DNA from: Clostridia bacterium
Lineage (GTDB): Bacteria; Bacillota; Clostridia; Christensenellales; Aristaeellaceae
Length of the DNA: 64,000 bases
Assembly (NCBI GenBank): GCA_017463245.1
Contig: JAFTPN010000034.1
Coordinates: 1 to 64,000, forward strand
Reading direction: 5' to 3'
In this document: positions 43,445-52,505 of the stretch, in pieces
How the letters are laid out: the number at the start of each line of letters is the position of its first letter
Numbering within the stretch: position 1 is the first letter of the stretch
The notes under the pieces: generated by a model
Told to the model about the DNA's origin: nothing
Databases searched by the model: none
What the model saw: the letters and a program-made list of their open reading frames with translations, nothing else
Position numbers and translations under genes: made by a program

Positions 43445-44485
43445 GTGAAGAAATGGCTGATGCTGTTGCTGCTGCTTTTGCCCTGCTGCGCCCTGGCCGC
43501 GCCGGACACACCCTACGATCCGGCGCTGATGGTGTATTATCCGCATCTCACCGTGCCCCAGCAGCAGATCTTCGACCTGGCCTATGCCGGGGCTGCCCAG
43601 GGGGAAAGCCGGGTGGAGCTGCCCGACGCCACCGCTTATGACGATGCCTGCGCTGCCCTGGATGCGCTGATGCTGGATTGCCCGGAGCTGTGCGCCCTCA
43701 GCGGCCAGTACAGCGTGGGGTATTACCGGGATGTACCCCAGGAGGCCATTTACATCGACCTGAGCTACACCCTGCCTGTGGAAAGCCAGCAGCAGCTGGT
43801 GCAGGCTGCCTCCGGGCTGGTGGAGCAGGCGAGGGGAGAGGAGTTTGAGCGGGAGTGGTTCCTGCACGATGCCCTGTGCCAGCTGGTGACCTACGATGTC
43901 TCTGCCGTCAACCAGCACAATGCCTATGGTGCGCTGGTGGAGGGCAGCGCGGTGTGCGATGGCTACGCCAAGGCCATGGCGCTGCTCTTGCGGCTGGCGG
44001 GCATGGAGGCGGGGGTCGCCCAGGGCGTAATGCTGGAGACCGGCGCCAGCCATGCCTGGAACCTGGTGAAGGTGGAGGGCAGCTACACCTGGCTGGATGT
44101 AACCAACGACGATCAGCCCGACCTGACCACTTACTTCTATTATAATATCACCGATGAATGGCTTGCGCGCAGCCACCGGCTGGAGAGCACCGGCCTGCCC
44201 CAGTGCGACGACCGCTCGGTGAACTGGCATGTACGTAACCATCGCTTTGTGAACAATGCAGAGGAAATGCAGAAGCACATTTTCAACAATTTCCGCAACC
44301 TGATGGCGCAGGGAAGCCGGTTCTGCCTGCGGTTTGAGCGGGAGAGCGACTACCTCTCCCTGCGGGACAGGGTGTTCTTCTGGGCGATACAGTATAACAA
44401 ATTGTTTGAATATTCCATCGAAGGACAGTTACATAGCTTCTATAATGACGCCCAGCGCTGCGTAATTGTTCAGGTTGAAGAGTAA
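43445..44485 (+). CDS. Secreted transglutaminase-like protein
   Basis: 346 residues with signal peptide (KKWLMLLLLLLPCCALAA). Residues about 135-220 are a transglutaminase-core domain: EGSAVCDGYAKA (catalytic Cys), SHAWNLVKV (His) and TWLDVTNDD (Asp) form the triad. In bacteria such domains act as secreted proteases, crosslinkers or unknown enzymes. The last 110 residues have no recognised fold. GTG start 9 bases from GGAGG. Confidence 0.88.
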   Translation: MKKWLMLLLLLLPCCALAAPDTPYDPALMVYYPHLTVPQQQIFDLAYAGAAQGESRVELPDATAYDDACAALDALMLDCPELCALSGQYSVGYYRDVPQEAIYIDLSYTLPVESQQQLVQAASGLVEQARGEEFEREWFLHDALCQLVTYDVSAVNQHNAYGALVEGSAVCDGYAKAMALLLRLAGMEAGVAQGVMLETGASHAWNLVKVEGSYTWLDVTNDDQPDLTTYFYYNITDEWLARSHRLESTGLPQCDDRSVNWHVRNHRFVNNAEEMQKHIFNNFRNLMAQGSRFCLRFERESDYLSLRDRVFFWAIQYNKLFEYSIEGQLHSFYNDAQRCVIVQVEE

Positions 44486-44559
44486 AAGCATAAAAAATGC
44501 AATTTCCCTTGCAAAACCAGATATATTTCAGCAAAAAATGAATTTCACGAAAAAAACGT

Positions 44560-44588
44560 TTGCATTGCAACTCAATCTATAATATAAT
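44560..44588 (+). promoter_or_regulatory. Strong promoter of the opp/ami-like operon
   Basis: TTGCAT (44560-44565), 17-base spacer, TATAAT (44583-44588), preceded by A-rich DNA (44500-44556) resembling an UP element. TTGCAT-N17-TATAAT is also used by the aminotransferase gene at 57094-57122. Confidence 0.8.
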
Positions 44589-44601
44589 GTATCAGTAAAT
44601 A

Positions 44602-44617
44602 TCCGTCTGCAGACGGA
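44602..44617 (+). promoter_or_regulatory. Perfect 16-base palindrome in the opp leader
   Basis: TCCGTCTGCAGACGGA lies about 14 bases past the -10 box, thus at the 5' end of the mRNA. It may be an operator or a 5' stabilising structure. Confidence 0.5.
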
Positions 44618-44642
44618 AATATAAAAAAAGGAGAAATGAATC

Positions 44643-46766
44643 ATGAAGAAGATCCTTGCACTGGTTCTGGCCCTGGCCATGACGCTGAGCATGACTTTCG
44701 CTGTTGCGGAAGAGTTCGACGTTGAAGCTTATGGCGCCACCTCTACCGAGCTCTACAACAAGAATCTCGGCGAGTTCTACGAGGCCTATCAGCTGGGCCG
44801 CGCGGAAGTGACCAACCTGTCCCTGCGCTTTGCCCTGATGGCTGTTGCCGAGGCCAAGCTGATGGAGACTGCCCTGTATGTGCCTGGCTCCTCCAACGGC
44901 GGTAACTACGCCATCGGCCGCGTTGCTGCCAACACCGCCACCTCCGTTCTGTGGGGCAACGACTCCTATCGTTATCACGATGTGATCATCGTGAACGAGG
45001 ATCCCGTGACCTCCCAGCAGTGGAACGTGATGAAGAAGGCATGGGCTGCCCTGGCTGGCACCGGCACCTACGAAGAGTGGGTGAAGATGTACCTGACCAA
45101 GGAAGGCTACACCTTCAACACCGAGTATGCCCTGGGCTACGCCTCCGACCCCAAGACCTGGGACGTGCTGGCCACCTCCCGTGCCGCTGACTCCGAAGCC
45201 ATCGTGAACACCTACGACGGCCTGGTTGAGTACGACATGGAGAACGTGATGCAGCCCGCTCTGGCCACCGAGTGGTCTGTTTCCGAAGACAACCTGACCT
45301 ACACCTTCAAGATCCGCGAGGGCGTGGAATGGGTCGACAGCCAGGGCCGTAAGGTGGACGACGTGACCGCCGACGACTTCGTGGCTGGCATGAACCACAT
45401 GCTGGACGCTCTGGGCGGCCTGGAGTACCTGGTTGGCTCCGACGGCGGCTGCGGCATCGTGAATGCTCAGCAGTACATCGACGGCGAGATCTCCGACTTC
45501 TCTCAGGTCGGCGTGAAGGCCATCGACGACTACACCCTGCAGTACACCCTGGAGCAGCCCGCTCCCTACTTCATGACCATGCTGGGCTACGGCGTGTTCG
45601 CCCCCATGAGCCGTGAGTACTTCCTGTCCCAGGGCGGCGGCTTCGGCGAGAACTACCAGCCCGATGCCGAGACCTACCTGTACGGCAAGGATCCCGATCA
45701 CATTGCCTACTGCGGTCCCTATGTTGTCACCAACCTGACTCCCGAAAACACCATCGTGTTCTCTGCCAACGAGTCCTACTGGAACAAGGACAACATCAAC
45801 CTGAAGACCATCACCTGGAAGTTCAACGATGGTTCTGACGCCCTGAAGAACTACAACGACATGAAGGCCAACGTGATCGCTTCCGCCGGCCTGAATGCCT
45901 CCGCTCTGGAAGTTGCCAAGCAGGACGGCTACTTCGATAAGTATGTCCGCATCTCTGCCACCGACGCTACCTCCTTCGGCACCTTCATGAACATCAACCG
46001 CGTTGCCTTCGCCAACGTGAACGACGGCGCTGTGGCTTCCACCCAGACCCCCGAAGAGGCTGCCCGCACCCAGAAGGCCATGCAGAATGTGCACTTCCGT
46101 CGTGCCGTCGCCATGGGCTATGACCGTGCTGCCTACAACGCTCAGACCGTGGGCGAGGAGCTGAAGATGGCTTCCATCATCAACTCTTACACCCCCGGCA
46201 ACTTCGCTCAGCTGACTGAGGACGTGACCATCGCCATCAACGGCGTGGACACCACCTTCCCCGCTGGCACCTACTATGGCGCCATCATGCAGGCTCAGAT
46301 CGACGCTGACGGCGTGGCCATCAAGGTTTGGGACGCTGAGGCTGAGGGCGGCGCTGGCGCTTCCTTCGGTTTCGACGGCTGGTACAACCCCGAGAACGCC
46401 AAGGCTGAGCTGGCTATCGCCATCGAAGAACTGGCTGCCGAGGGCGTTGTGATCGACGCTGAGAATCCCATCTACCTCGACCTGCCCGCTTATGTGGCTT
46501 CCACCACCTACAACAACCGCGCTCAGGTCATCGTGAGCAGCATCGAAGAGTCCCTGGGCGGCCTGGTGAAGGTCAACAAGACCGAGGCTCAGACCGGCAC
46601 CGAGTGGTACTATGCTGGCTACTACACCGACTATGGTTATGAAGCCAACTACGACCTGTACGACGTGTCCGGCTGGGGCCCCGACTACGGCGATCCTCAG
46701 ACCTACCTGGATACCTTCCTGCCCGACTACGCCGGCTACATGGTGAAGTGCACCGGTATCTTCTAA
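44643..46766 (+). CDS. Peptide ABC transporter substrate-binding protein, circularly permuted AmiA/OppA type
   Basis: 707 residues with a Sec signal (MKKILALVLALAMTLSMTFA) but no lipobox Cys. Residues about 160-692 are SBP_bac_5: TYDGLVEYD, YTFKIREGVEWVDSQG, DDFVAGM, VHFRRAVAMGYDR and GWGPDYGDPQTYLDTF. The chain stops 15 residues after the last motif, where family members normally continue for 80-120 residues. That missing piece seems to be residues about 35-155: FYEAYQLGRAEV, RFALMAVAEAKLMETALYVP, NYAIGRV and WGNDSYRYHDV match the usual C-terminal 'YAKAE..L...A...P' segment of OppA/AmiA. I infer a circular permutation. It should bind peptides outside the membrane; with no lipid anchor its retention is unclear. 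A hairpin behind it favours excess production. Confidence 0.9.
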   Translation: MKKILALVLALAMTLSMTFAVAEEFDVEAYGATSTELYNKNLGEFYEAYQLGRAEVTNLSLRFALMAVAEAKLMETALYVPGSSNGGNYAIGRVAANTATSVLWGNDSYRYHDVIIVNEDPVTSQQWNVMKKAWAALAGTGTYEEWVKMYLTKEGYTFNTEYALGYASDPKTWDVLATSRAADSEAIVNTYDGLVEYDMENVMQPALATEWSVSEDNLTYTFKIREGVEWVDSQGRKVDDVTADDFVAGMNHMLDALGGLEYLVGSDGGCGIVNAQQYIDGEISDFSQVGVKAIDDYTLQYTLEQPAPYFMTMLGYGVFAPMSREYFLSQGGGFGENYQPDAETYLYGKDPDHIAYCGPYVVTNLTPENTIVFSANESYWNKDNINLKTITWKFNDGSDALKNYNDMKANVIASAGLNASALEVAKQDGYFDKYVRISATDATSFGTFMNINRVAFANVNDGAVASTQTPEEAARTQKAMQNVHFRRAVAMGYDRAAYNAQTVGEELKMASIINSYTPGNFAQLTEDVTIAINGVDTTFPAGTYYGAIMQAQIDADGVAIKVWDAEAEGGAGASFGFDGWYNPENAKAELAIAIEELAAEGVVIDAENPIYLDLPAYVASTTYNNRAQVIVSSIEESLGGLVKVNKTEAQTGTEWYYAGYYTDYGYEANYDLYDVSGWGPDYGDPQTYLDTFLPDYAGYMVKCTGIF

Positions 46767-46805
46767 TATCGGCGTTCGGATTCAAGTAAACGGTACCTAA
46801 ATAAG

Positions 46806-46843
46806 CGATACGGGAGTGGCGCATTTGCGCCACCCCCGTATCG
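46806..46843 (+). promoter_or_regulatory. Intercistronic stabilising hairpin between SBP and permease genes
   Basis: CGATACGGG and CCCGTATCG, then after one mismatch GTGGCGC and GCGCCAC around ATTT. No T run follows, so it is more likely an mRNA 3'-end protector or partial attenuator giving more binding protein than permease. Confidence 0.6.
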
Positions 46844-46863
46844 TGCTATCGAGAGATGAGATT

Positions 46864-48435
46864 ATGACGAAGTATCTGATTAAGCGTATCCTGCATGGAT
46901 TGGTCTCTGTGGTGATCGTTGTCGGCATCGTGATGCTGCTGATTTATTCCGCATTGGACCGACAGTTGATTTTTGCCATGGATCCCACCTATAAGCAGCT
47001 GGGCAATAATCAGAAGGAAGCCTATATGTACCGCAAGTGGGAGGAGTATGGCTACATCGACTATGTGCCGTATGCCGACTATGTGCAGATGCTGGCTGAC
47101 AAGGGCGAGATCACGGAAGAAGTGCGCAAGTCCGTCGTCAGCTTTGGCAAAAAGGCTGAAAACGACAGCGAAGAAGTCGCCAAGTATGTGGCGCAGTTTA
47201 CGGAGTACTATAAGTCTCAGGGCTATGAGGTGCTCCGCCGGGACGCCAAGATGCAGTCCCCCAAGAAGTATGTTTCCGGCGGACAGCAGCAGCTGTTTGC
47301 CTACAAGGATAAGCCCCTCCTGGGCCGCCTGTGGAATTATTTCACCGGCATTATTAGCGTTGATAACATTCACTATGTGCAGGAAGACATTGAGAACCGC
47401 GGCCTGACCTTTACCGCCTACGATCCCATCTACGGCGGCGAAAAGTTCTCCCCCGCGATCATCGGCAATGGCACCAGGCACAAGTATTTACTATATTTTA
47501 ATGATCAGTTCCCCTTCGTTCACCAGAACCTGGTGCAGATCAACCTGGGCAAGAGCTACTCGGTGAACCTGGGCGTGGACGTGTTCGATACCATGTCCAA
47601 GGCGCAGGGCTCCTATGTGCTGTCTACGGTGACCTACCCCACCGGCCTTGTGGAAGAGAGTGCTGACGACCTGCACTCCGCCGTCTACATCGCAGGCTCC
47701 CGCGAGGGCAACCTGGTGAACGCCGACCGCTTTACCGATGACTACACCTCTGTGTCCACGGTGAAGAACGCCAAGTCCAAGGTGGGCTTCTCCTTCGTGA
47801 TCGGCATCCTGGCCTCCCTGATGGCCTACACCCTGGGCGTGCCCCTGGGCATCATGATGGCCCGCAAGAAGGACAAGCTGGTGGATAAGCTGGGTACGCT
47901 GTACATCATCTTCATCATCGCCGTGCCTTCCCTGGCCTACATCTTCCTGTTCAAGGCCATCGGCGGCGCCATTGGCCTGCCCACCACCTTTGATATCGAC
48001 AAGAGCAGCTGGCTGATGTATGTGCTGCCCATCGTGTCCCTGGCTCTGCCCTCCGTCGCTAACCTGATGAAGTGGCTGCGCCGCTACATGATCGACCAGA
48101 TGAACTCCGACTACGTGAAGTTTGCCCGCAGCGGCGGCCTGAGCGAGAACGAGATCTTCACCAAGCACATCCTCAAGAACGCCATCATCCCCCTGGTGCA
48201 CGGCATCCCCGGTACCATCCTGGGCGCTATCACCGGCGCCATCATCACCGAGCGCGTGTACGTTGTGCCTGGCGCAGGCAACCTGCTCACCAAGGCCATC
48301 AATATGTATGATAACGGCGTTATCGTCGGCGTCACGCTGTTCTACGCGCTGCTGTCCATCACCAGCCTCATCCTGGGCGACATCCTCATGTCCCTGGTTG
48401 ACCCGCGAATCTCCTTTACATCGAAAGCAAGGTAA
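46864..48435 (+). CDS. Peptide ABC transporter permease, OppB/AmiC type with large outer domain
   Basis: 523 residues against about 300 for OppB. TM1 (about 9-29) is followed by an outer segment of about 275 residues before TM2 (about 308). A large insert at this place is known in streptococcal AmiC (about 500 residues). The C-terminal half is a normal BPD_transp_1 permease with the EAA loop SDYVKFARSGGLSENEIFTKHILKNAIIP, shown here only in part: the G and I..P positions are kept. Start: ATG 46864 begins TM1; an earlier in-frame ATG at 46816 lies inside the hairpin. With OppC it forms the membrane channel. Confidence 0.9.
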   Translation: MTKYLIKRILHGLVSVVIVVGIVMLLIYSALDRQLIFAMDPTYKQLGNNQKEAYMYRKWEEYGYIDYVPYADYVQMLADKGEITEEVRKSVVSFGKKAENDSEEVAKYVAQFTEYYKSQGYEVLRRDAKMQSPKKYVSGGQQQLFAYKDKPLLGRLWNYFTGIISVDNIHYVQEDIENRGLTFTAYDPIYGGEKFSPAIIGNGTRHKYLLYFNDQFPFVHQNLVQINLGKSYSVNLGVDVFDTMSKAQGSYVLSTVTYPTGLVEESADDLHSAVYIAGSREGNLVNADRFTDDYTSVSTVKNAKSKVGFSFVIGILASLMAYTLGVPLGIMMARKKDKLVDKLGTLYIIFIIAVPSLAYIFLFKAIGGAIGLPTTFDIDKSSWLMYVLPIVSLALPSVANLMKWLRRYMIDQMNSDYVKFARSGGLSENEIFTKHILKNAIIPLVHGIPGTILGAITGAIITERVYVVPGAGNLLTKAINMYDNGVIVGVTLFYALLSITSLILGDILMSLVDPRISFTSKAR

Positions 48436-48441
48436 GAGAAT

Positions 48442-49419
48442 ATGAATGAGAAAATGATCAACCTTGAAGAACTGAATATGTCTGATGAGGAGCTCTTTTC
48501 CCGGGTGGACCACAACGACCTGGAATCCGAAAAGATCACCGCTCCCCGCTATTCCTACTGGCGCAGCGTGTTCCGCGTGTTCTTCCGCAAGCGCAGCAAC
48601 ATCATCATCCTCTCCCTGTTTGCGCTGCTGCTGCTGTTCACCTATGTGTATCCCATGATCGTTCCCTACGATCAGTTTGCCAACCTGATGGACGCCTCTG
48701 CCAAGCACCTGACCCCCTCCATGGCCATTGAAAAGTATGGCTTCAACATCGACTGGATCTTTGGTGCAGGCAAGTCTGGCGAGTCCACCTTCTCCGCTGT
48801 GTGGAATGGCGCGAAGATCTCCATTTCCATGGCCTTCATCTGCGCGCTGATCAACATGACCATCGGCATTGTGCTGGGCGCTGTGTGGGGCTTCTCCAAG
48901 AAGGTCGACATCATCATGACCGAGGTGTACAACATCATCGGCAACGTGCCCTACATCCTGTTCATCTCCGTGCTGGTGCTGATCTTCTCCGCCGGCTTCT
49001 GGACGATGGTCTTTGCGCTGACGGTCACCGGCTGGCTGGGCATTGCGTACTTCATCCGCACGCAGGTCATCATCATCCGCGACCGCGAGTACAACCTGGC
49101 CTCCCGTTGCCTGGGTACGCCCATCCTGCGCATCGCCATGAAGAACATCCTGCCCTTCATGACCTCCATCATCGTGACCCTGGCTGCCACGGAGATCCCC
49201 TCCTACATCAGCTATGAGGTGTTCCTGTCCTACATCGGCATGGGTATGTCCGAAATGTCCCTGGGCAAGCTGATCTACGAGGCGGAGAACGCCATGCTGA
49301 CCCCCGGCTGGCAGTTTGAATTCTGGACGCCGGTGGCCGTTGCTTCTATCATCACGGTGGTGCTGTATGTGGTCGGCCAGAACCTGGGCGACGCATCTGA
49401 CCCCAGAACCCATATGTGA
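48442..49419 (+). CDS. Peptide ABC transporter permease, OppC type
   Basis: 325 residues. N-terminal cytoplasmic tail (1-45), OppC-N helix (about 50-72), then five helices of BPD_transp_1 with the EAA loop REYNLASRCLGTPILRIAMK (G at its place). The end DASDPRTHM corresponds to the LRDALDPR..-type end of OppC (NLGDASDPRT). It lies 6 bases behind the OppB gene; the next gene begins 8 bases after its stop. Confidence 0.92.
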   Translation: MNEKMINLEELNMSDEELFSRVDHNDLESEKITAPRYSYWRSVFRVFFRKRSNIIILSLFALLLLFTYVYPMIVPYDQFANLMDASAKHLTPSMAIEKYGFNIDWIFGAGKSGESTFSAVWNGAKISISMAFICALINMTIGIVLGAVWGFSKKVDIIMTEVYNIIGNVPYILFISVLVLIFSAGFWTMVFALTVTGWLGIAYFIRTQVIIIRDREYNLASRCLGTPILRIAMKNILPFMTSIIVTLAATEIPSYISYEVFLSYIGMGMSEMSLGKLIYEAENAMLTPGWQFEFWTPVAVASIITVVLYVVGQNLGDASDPRTHM

Positions 49420-49427
49420 GGTGCAGT

Positions 49428-51179
49428 ATGATGGAAGATAAGAAGGTTCTCCTCTCCGTAAAGGATCTGGAAGTCAAGTTCAACGTCCGCGGCCGTGTGC
49501 TGACGGCTATCCGCGGCATTTCCCTGGATATTATGGAAAACGAGTCCATCGCCATCGTGGGCGAGTCCGGCTCCGGCAAGTCTGTTTTCACCAAGACCTT
49601 TGCCGGCATGCTGGACGCCAACGGCTTCATCAGCAAGGGCGATGTGATCTTCAACGATGCCGAGCTGGTGGACACCGTGGTGAAGATGGACGCCGCTGCC
49701 TGGAAGACCGTGGCCTCCATCAACGAGAAGCTCAACGCTTATGCCGCCTATGAAAACGGCGCTGCTACCTACAATGCCCTGGCTGCCCTGGAGGCTGAGA
49801 AGGAAGCCCGCGCCTCCCTCAGCGCCGAGGAAGCCCAGAAGCTGGACGACGAGATCAGCGAGCTGGTGTTCCAGCGCACCGAGGCCTTCAACCTGAAGCA
49901 GACCTTCGATCCCCGCAATGAGAAGGACAAGATCAAGGCCACGGCCAAGCAGATCGCCGACTTTGATGCGAAGATCAAGGCCATGCAGCAGAGCAAGCAG
50001 CAGACCATTGCCCAGCGCAAGAAGGCTGCCGCTGCCGATACGGCCTATCAGCAGGAATACCAGGCCAAAAAGGCTGAGCTGAAGCAGCGCTACGAAAGCG
50101 AAATCAAGCAGCCCATCTCCGAGGAGAAGCGCGCCCGCAACCAGGTCCTGGCCTATGAGGTGTACCTCTCTGTGGGCCGCTATGGCAAGGTGAAGCGCGA
50201 CAAGTGCATCAAGCTGCTGCTGGAAGAGCTGCGCAAGGCCATGGTCAGCGGCAAGGATCTGTCCAGCGATGAAGTGATCAATGCTGTGTTCGACGCGGTG
50301 ACCTTCCGCGTGAAGTATCTGGACAAGACCGACGCCCGCCTCCACGGCACCTGCGTGATCAACCTGGCCAAGGTGAAGGACAACAACGACTGGACGAAGA
50401 TCCGCGGCAGGAAGATCGCCACCGTGTTCCAGGATCCCATGACCAGCCTGAACCCCATCATCACCATCGGCAAGCAGATCACCTCCATCATCCTCAAGCA
50501 CCAGCAGTGCTCCGAGGTAGAGGCTCGCACCCGCGCGCTGGAACTGATGTACAAGGTTGGCATCCCCAATGCGGAAAAGCGCTTTGACGATTATCCCTTC
50601 CAGTATTCCGGCGGTATGCGTCAGCGTATCGTTATCGCCATCGCCCTGTCCTGCCAGCCCAAGATCCTCATCTGCGACGAGCCCACCACCGCCCTGGACG
50701 TGACCATCCAGGCGCAGATCCTGAAGCTGCTCAAGGACTTGCAGAAGGAATTCAACTACACCATCGTGTTCATCACCCATGACCTGGGCGTGGTGGCCAA
50801 CGTGGCCGACCGCGTGGCGGTTATGTATGCCGGCCAGATCGTGGAGCTGGGCAAGGTGGAAGAGGTCTTCTTCGATCCCCGCCACCCCTACACCTGGGCG
50901 CTGCTGTCCTCGCTGCCCCAGCTGGCCCAGAAGAACACCGTGCTGTATTCCATCACCGGCACGCCCCCGTCCCTGTACAACAAGATCGTGGGCGATCCCT
51001 TTGCGCCCCGTAATCCCTACTGCATGAAGATCGACACCCTGGTGGATCCCCCCATGTTCCAGGTGACGGACACCCACTTTGCCAAGACCTGGCTGCTGGA
51101 TCCCCGCGCACCCAAGGTGGAGAAGCCTGAGATCATCCACAACATCCACGAGAAGCTCATCGAGGCTTTCAACATCTGA
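49428..51179 (+). CDS. OppD-type ATPase with about 240-residue helical insert
   Basis: 583 residues instead of about 330-360. Walker A is GESGSGKS (45-52), the Q-loop is [12 protein letters not shown] (Gln about 335), signature YSGGMRQR, Walker [13 protein letters not shown] and the C-terminal oligopeptide-transport extension are all intact. Between [12 protein letters not shown] (about 81) and [12 protein letters not shown] (about 325), where OppD has a short loop, lies an insert rich in Ala, Glu, Lys and Gln with two coiled-coil runs ([38 protein letters not shown]). ATG 49428 is chosen over GTG 49416 because of GAGG 6 bases ahead. It powers the transporter; the insert may meet an extra partner. 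Confidence 0.92.
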   Translation: MMEDKKVLLSVKDLEVKFNVRGRVLTAIRGISLDIMENESIAIVGESGSGKSVFTKTFAGMLDANGFISKGDVIFNDAELVDTVVKMDAAAWKTVASINEKLNAYAAYENGAATYNALAALEAEKEARASLSAEEAQKLDDEISELVFQRTEAFNLKQTFDPRNEKDKIKATAKQIADFDAKIKAMQQSKQQTIAQRKKAAAADTAYQQEYQAKKAELKQRYESEIKQPISEEKRARNQVLAYEVYLSVGRYGKVKRDKCIKLLLEELRKAMVSGKDLSSDEVINAVFDAVTFRVKYLDKTDARLHGTCVINLAKVKDNNDWTKIRGRKIATVFQDPMTSLNPIITIGKQITSIILKHQQCSEVEARTRALELMYKVGIPNAEKRFDDYPFQYSGGMRQRIVIAIALSCQPKILICDEPTTALDVTIQAQILKLLKDLQKEFNYTIVFITHDLGVVANVADRVAVMYAGQIVELGKVEEVFFDPRHPYTWALLSSLPQLAQKNTVLYSITGTPPSLYNKIVGDPFAPRNPYCMKIDTLVDPPMFQVTDTHFAKTWLLDPRAPKVEKPEIIHNIHEKLIEAFNI

Positions 51180-51194
51180 TAGGAGGAATGACCA

Positions 51195-52484
51195 ATGAAT
51201 AAGAATCCCGTCAAGGCCTCCCATCTGCCGGAGCATGGACCCGTGGATGCCAATGGCCGCGAGATTATCCTTTCCATCAAGAATCTTGACATCACCTTCG
51301 GCAAGGGCGACAATGCCGTCCGCGCCGTGAAGAACGCCAACTTCGATATCTACAAGGGCGAGACCTTCTCCCTGGTGGGCGAGTCCGGTTCCGGCAAGAC
51401 CACCATCGGCCGCGCTGTGATCCGCGTGAATCCCTGCGCCGCCGGTGAGATCCAGTACAAGGGCACCAAGATCTCCGGCAAGATCTCCCGCAAGCTGGAC
51501 AAGGAAGTGATCCGCAACATCCAGATGGTGTTCCAGGATCCCGCCGCCTCCCTGAACGAGCGCGCCACCGTGGACTACATCATCTCCGAGGGTCTGTACA
51601 ACTTCCACCTCTTCAAGAACGAGGCCGACCGCGTGAAGAAGGTGGAGACCATCATCAATGAAGTAGGTCTGCTGCCTGAGCATCTCACCCGCTACCCCCA
51701 CGAGTTCTCCGGCGGCCAGCGCCAGCGCATCGGTCTGGCTCGTGCCACGGTCATGGAGCCCGAGTTCATCATCGCTGACGAGCCCATCTCCGCCCTGGAC
51801 GTGTCCATCCGCGCCCAGGTGCTGAACCTGATGAAGAAGTTCCAGAAGGAACGTGAGATGACCTATCTGTTCATCGCTCACGATCTTTCCATTGTTCGCT
51901 TCATCTCCGACCGCATCGCCGTGATCTACAAGGGCGACATTGTGGAGATCGCCGAGACCAGCGAGCTGTTCGACTTCCCGCTGCATCCCTACACCCGCTC
52001 CCTGATCTCCGCCATCCCGATCCCGGATCCCATTCTGGAGAAGAACAAGGTGCTGTTCACCTACGATCCCTCTGTGCATGATTACTCCGAGGACAAGCCC
52101 GAGCTGACCGACATCGGCCATGGCCACTTCGTGTTCGGCAACAAGAAGGAGATCGAGGAATACAAGGCGCTGCGCGAAAAGGGCGAGCCCCTCAAGTCCA
52201 TCACCATCCTTCAGCCTGGCGAGGAGCCTCCCGCTCAGCCCCAGGTGGAGCGCGACCTGGACTCCGAGTTCATCAACGCCCCCATTCACGATACCGGCAG
52301 CAAGTGGTACACCTTCCTGTCCTTCCTGCTGCCGCCCCTGGGCTTCATTGCGGGCGCGATCTTCAAAAAGAAGCGCCACATCCGCAACTTCAAGGCCTGC
52401 AAGAAGGGCGCCATCGTTGGCCTGTCCATGTGGGGCGTGGTGCTGGTGATGTTTGCCCTGTTCCTGCTCCTGGCCGTGATCTAA
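51195..52484 (+). CDS. OppF-type ATPase with a C-terminal two-helix membrane tail
   Basis: 429 residues. ATPase core: [51 protein letters not shown], then the OppF-type C-terminal region to about 330. After a Pro/Glu-rich linker (about 335-360) come two hydrophobic segments (about 370-390, [18 protein letters not shown], and about 405-429, [20 protein letters not shown]) separated by a basic loop [14 protein letters not shown]. OppF proteins are normally soluble, so membrane anchoring here is unusual. AGGAGG 8 bases before ATG. Confidence 0.92.
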   Translation: MNKNPVKASHLPEHGPVDANGREIILSIKNLDITFGKGDNAVRAVKNANFDIYKGETFSLVGESGSGKTTIGRAVIRVNPCAAGEIQYKGTKISGKISRKLDKEVIRNIQMVFQDPAASLNERATVDYIISEGLYNFHLFKNEADRVKKVETIINEVGLLPEHLTRYPHEFSGGQRQRIGLARATVMEPEFIIADEPISALDVSIRAQVLNLMKKFQKEREMTYLFIAHDLSIVRFISDRIAVIYKGDIVEIAETSELFDFPLHPYTRSLISAIPIPDPILEKNKVLFTYDPSVHDYSEDKPELTDIGHGHFVFGNKKEIEEYKALREKGEPLKSITILQPGEEPPAQPQVERDLDSEFINAPIHDTGSKWYTFLSFLLPPLGFIAGAIFKKKRHIRNFKACKKGAIVGLSMWGVVLVMFALFLLLAVI

Positions 52485-52505
52485 CCCAAATCCGGAGAAA
52501 ACAAC

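Noticed and set aside
46806..46843. Riboswitch or full terminator between binding protein and permease genes
   Set aside because: It is one simple stem without T run or alternative pairing; an mRNA-stabilising hairpin explains it.
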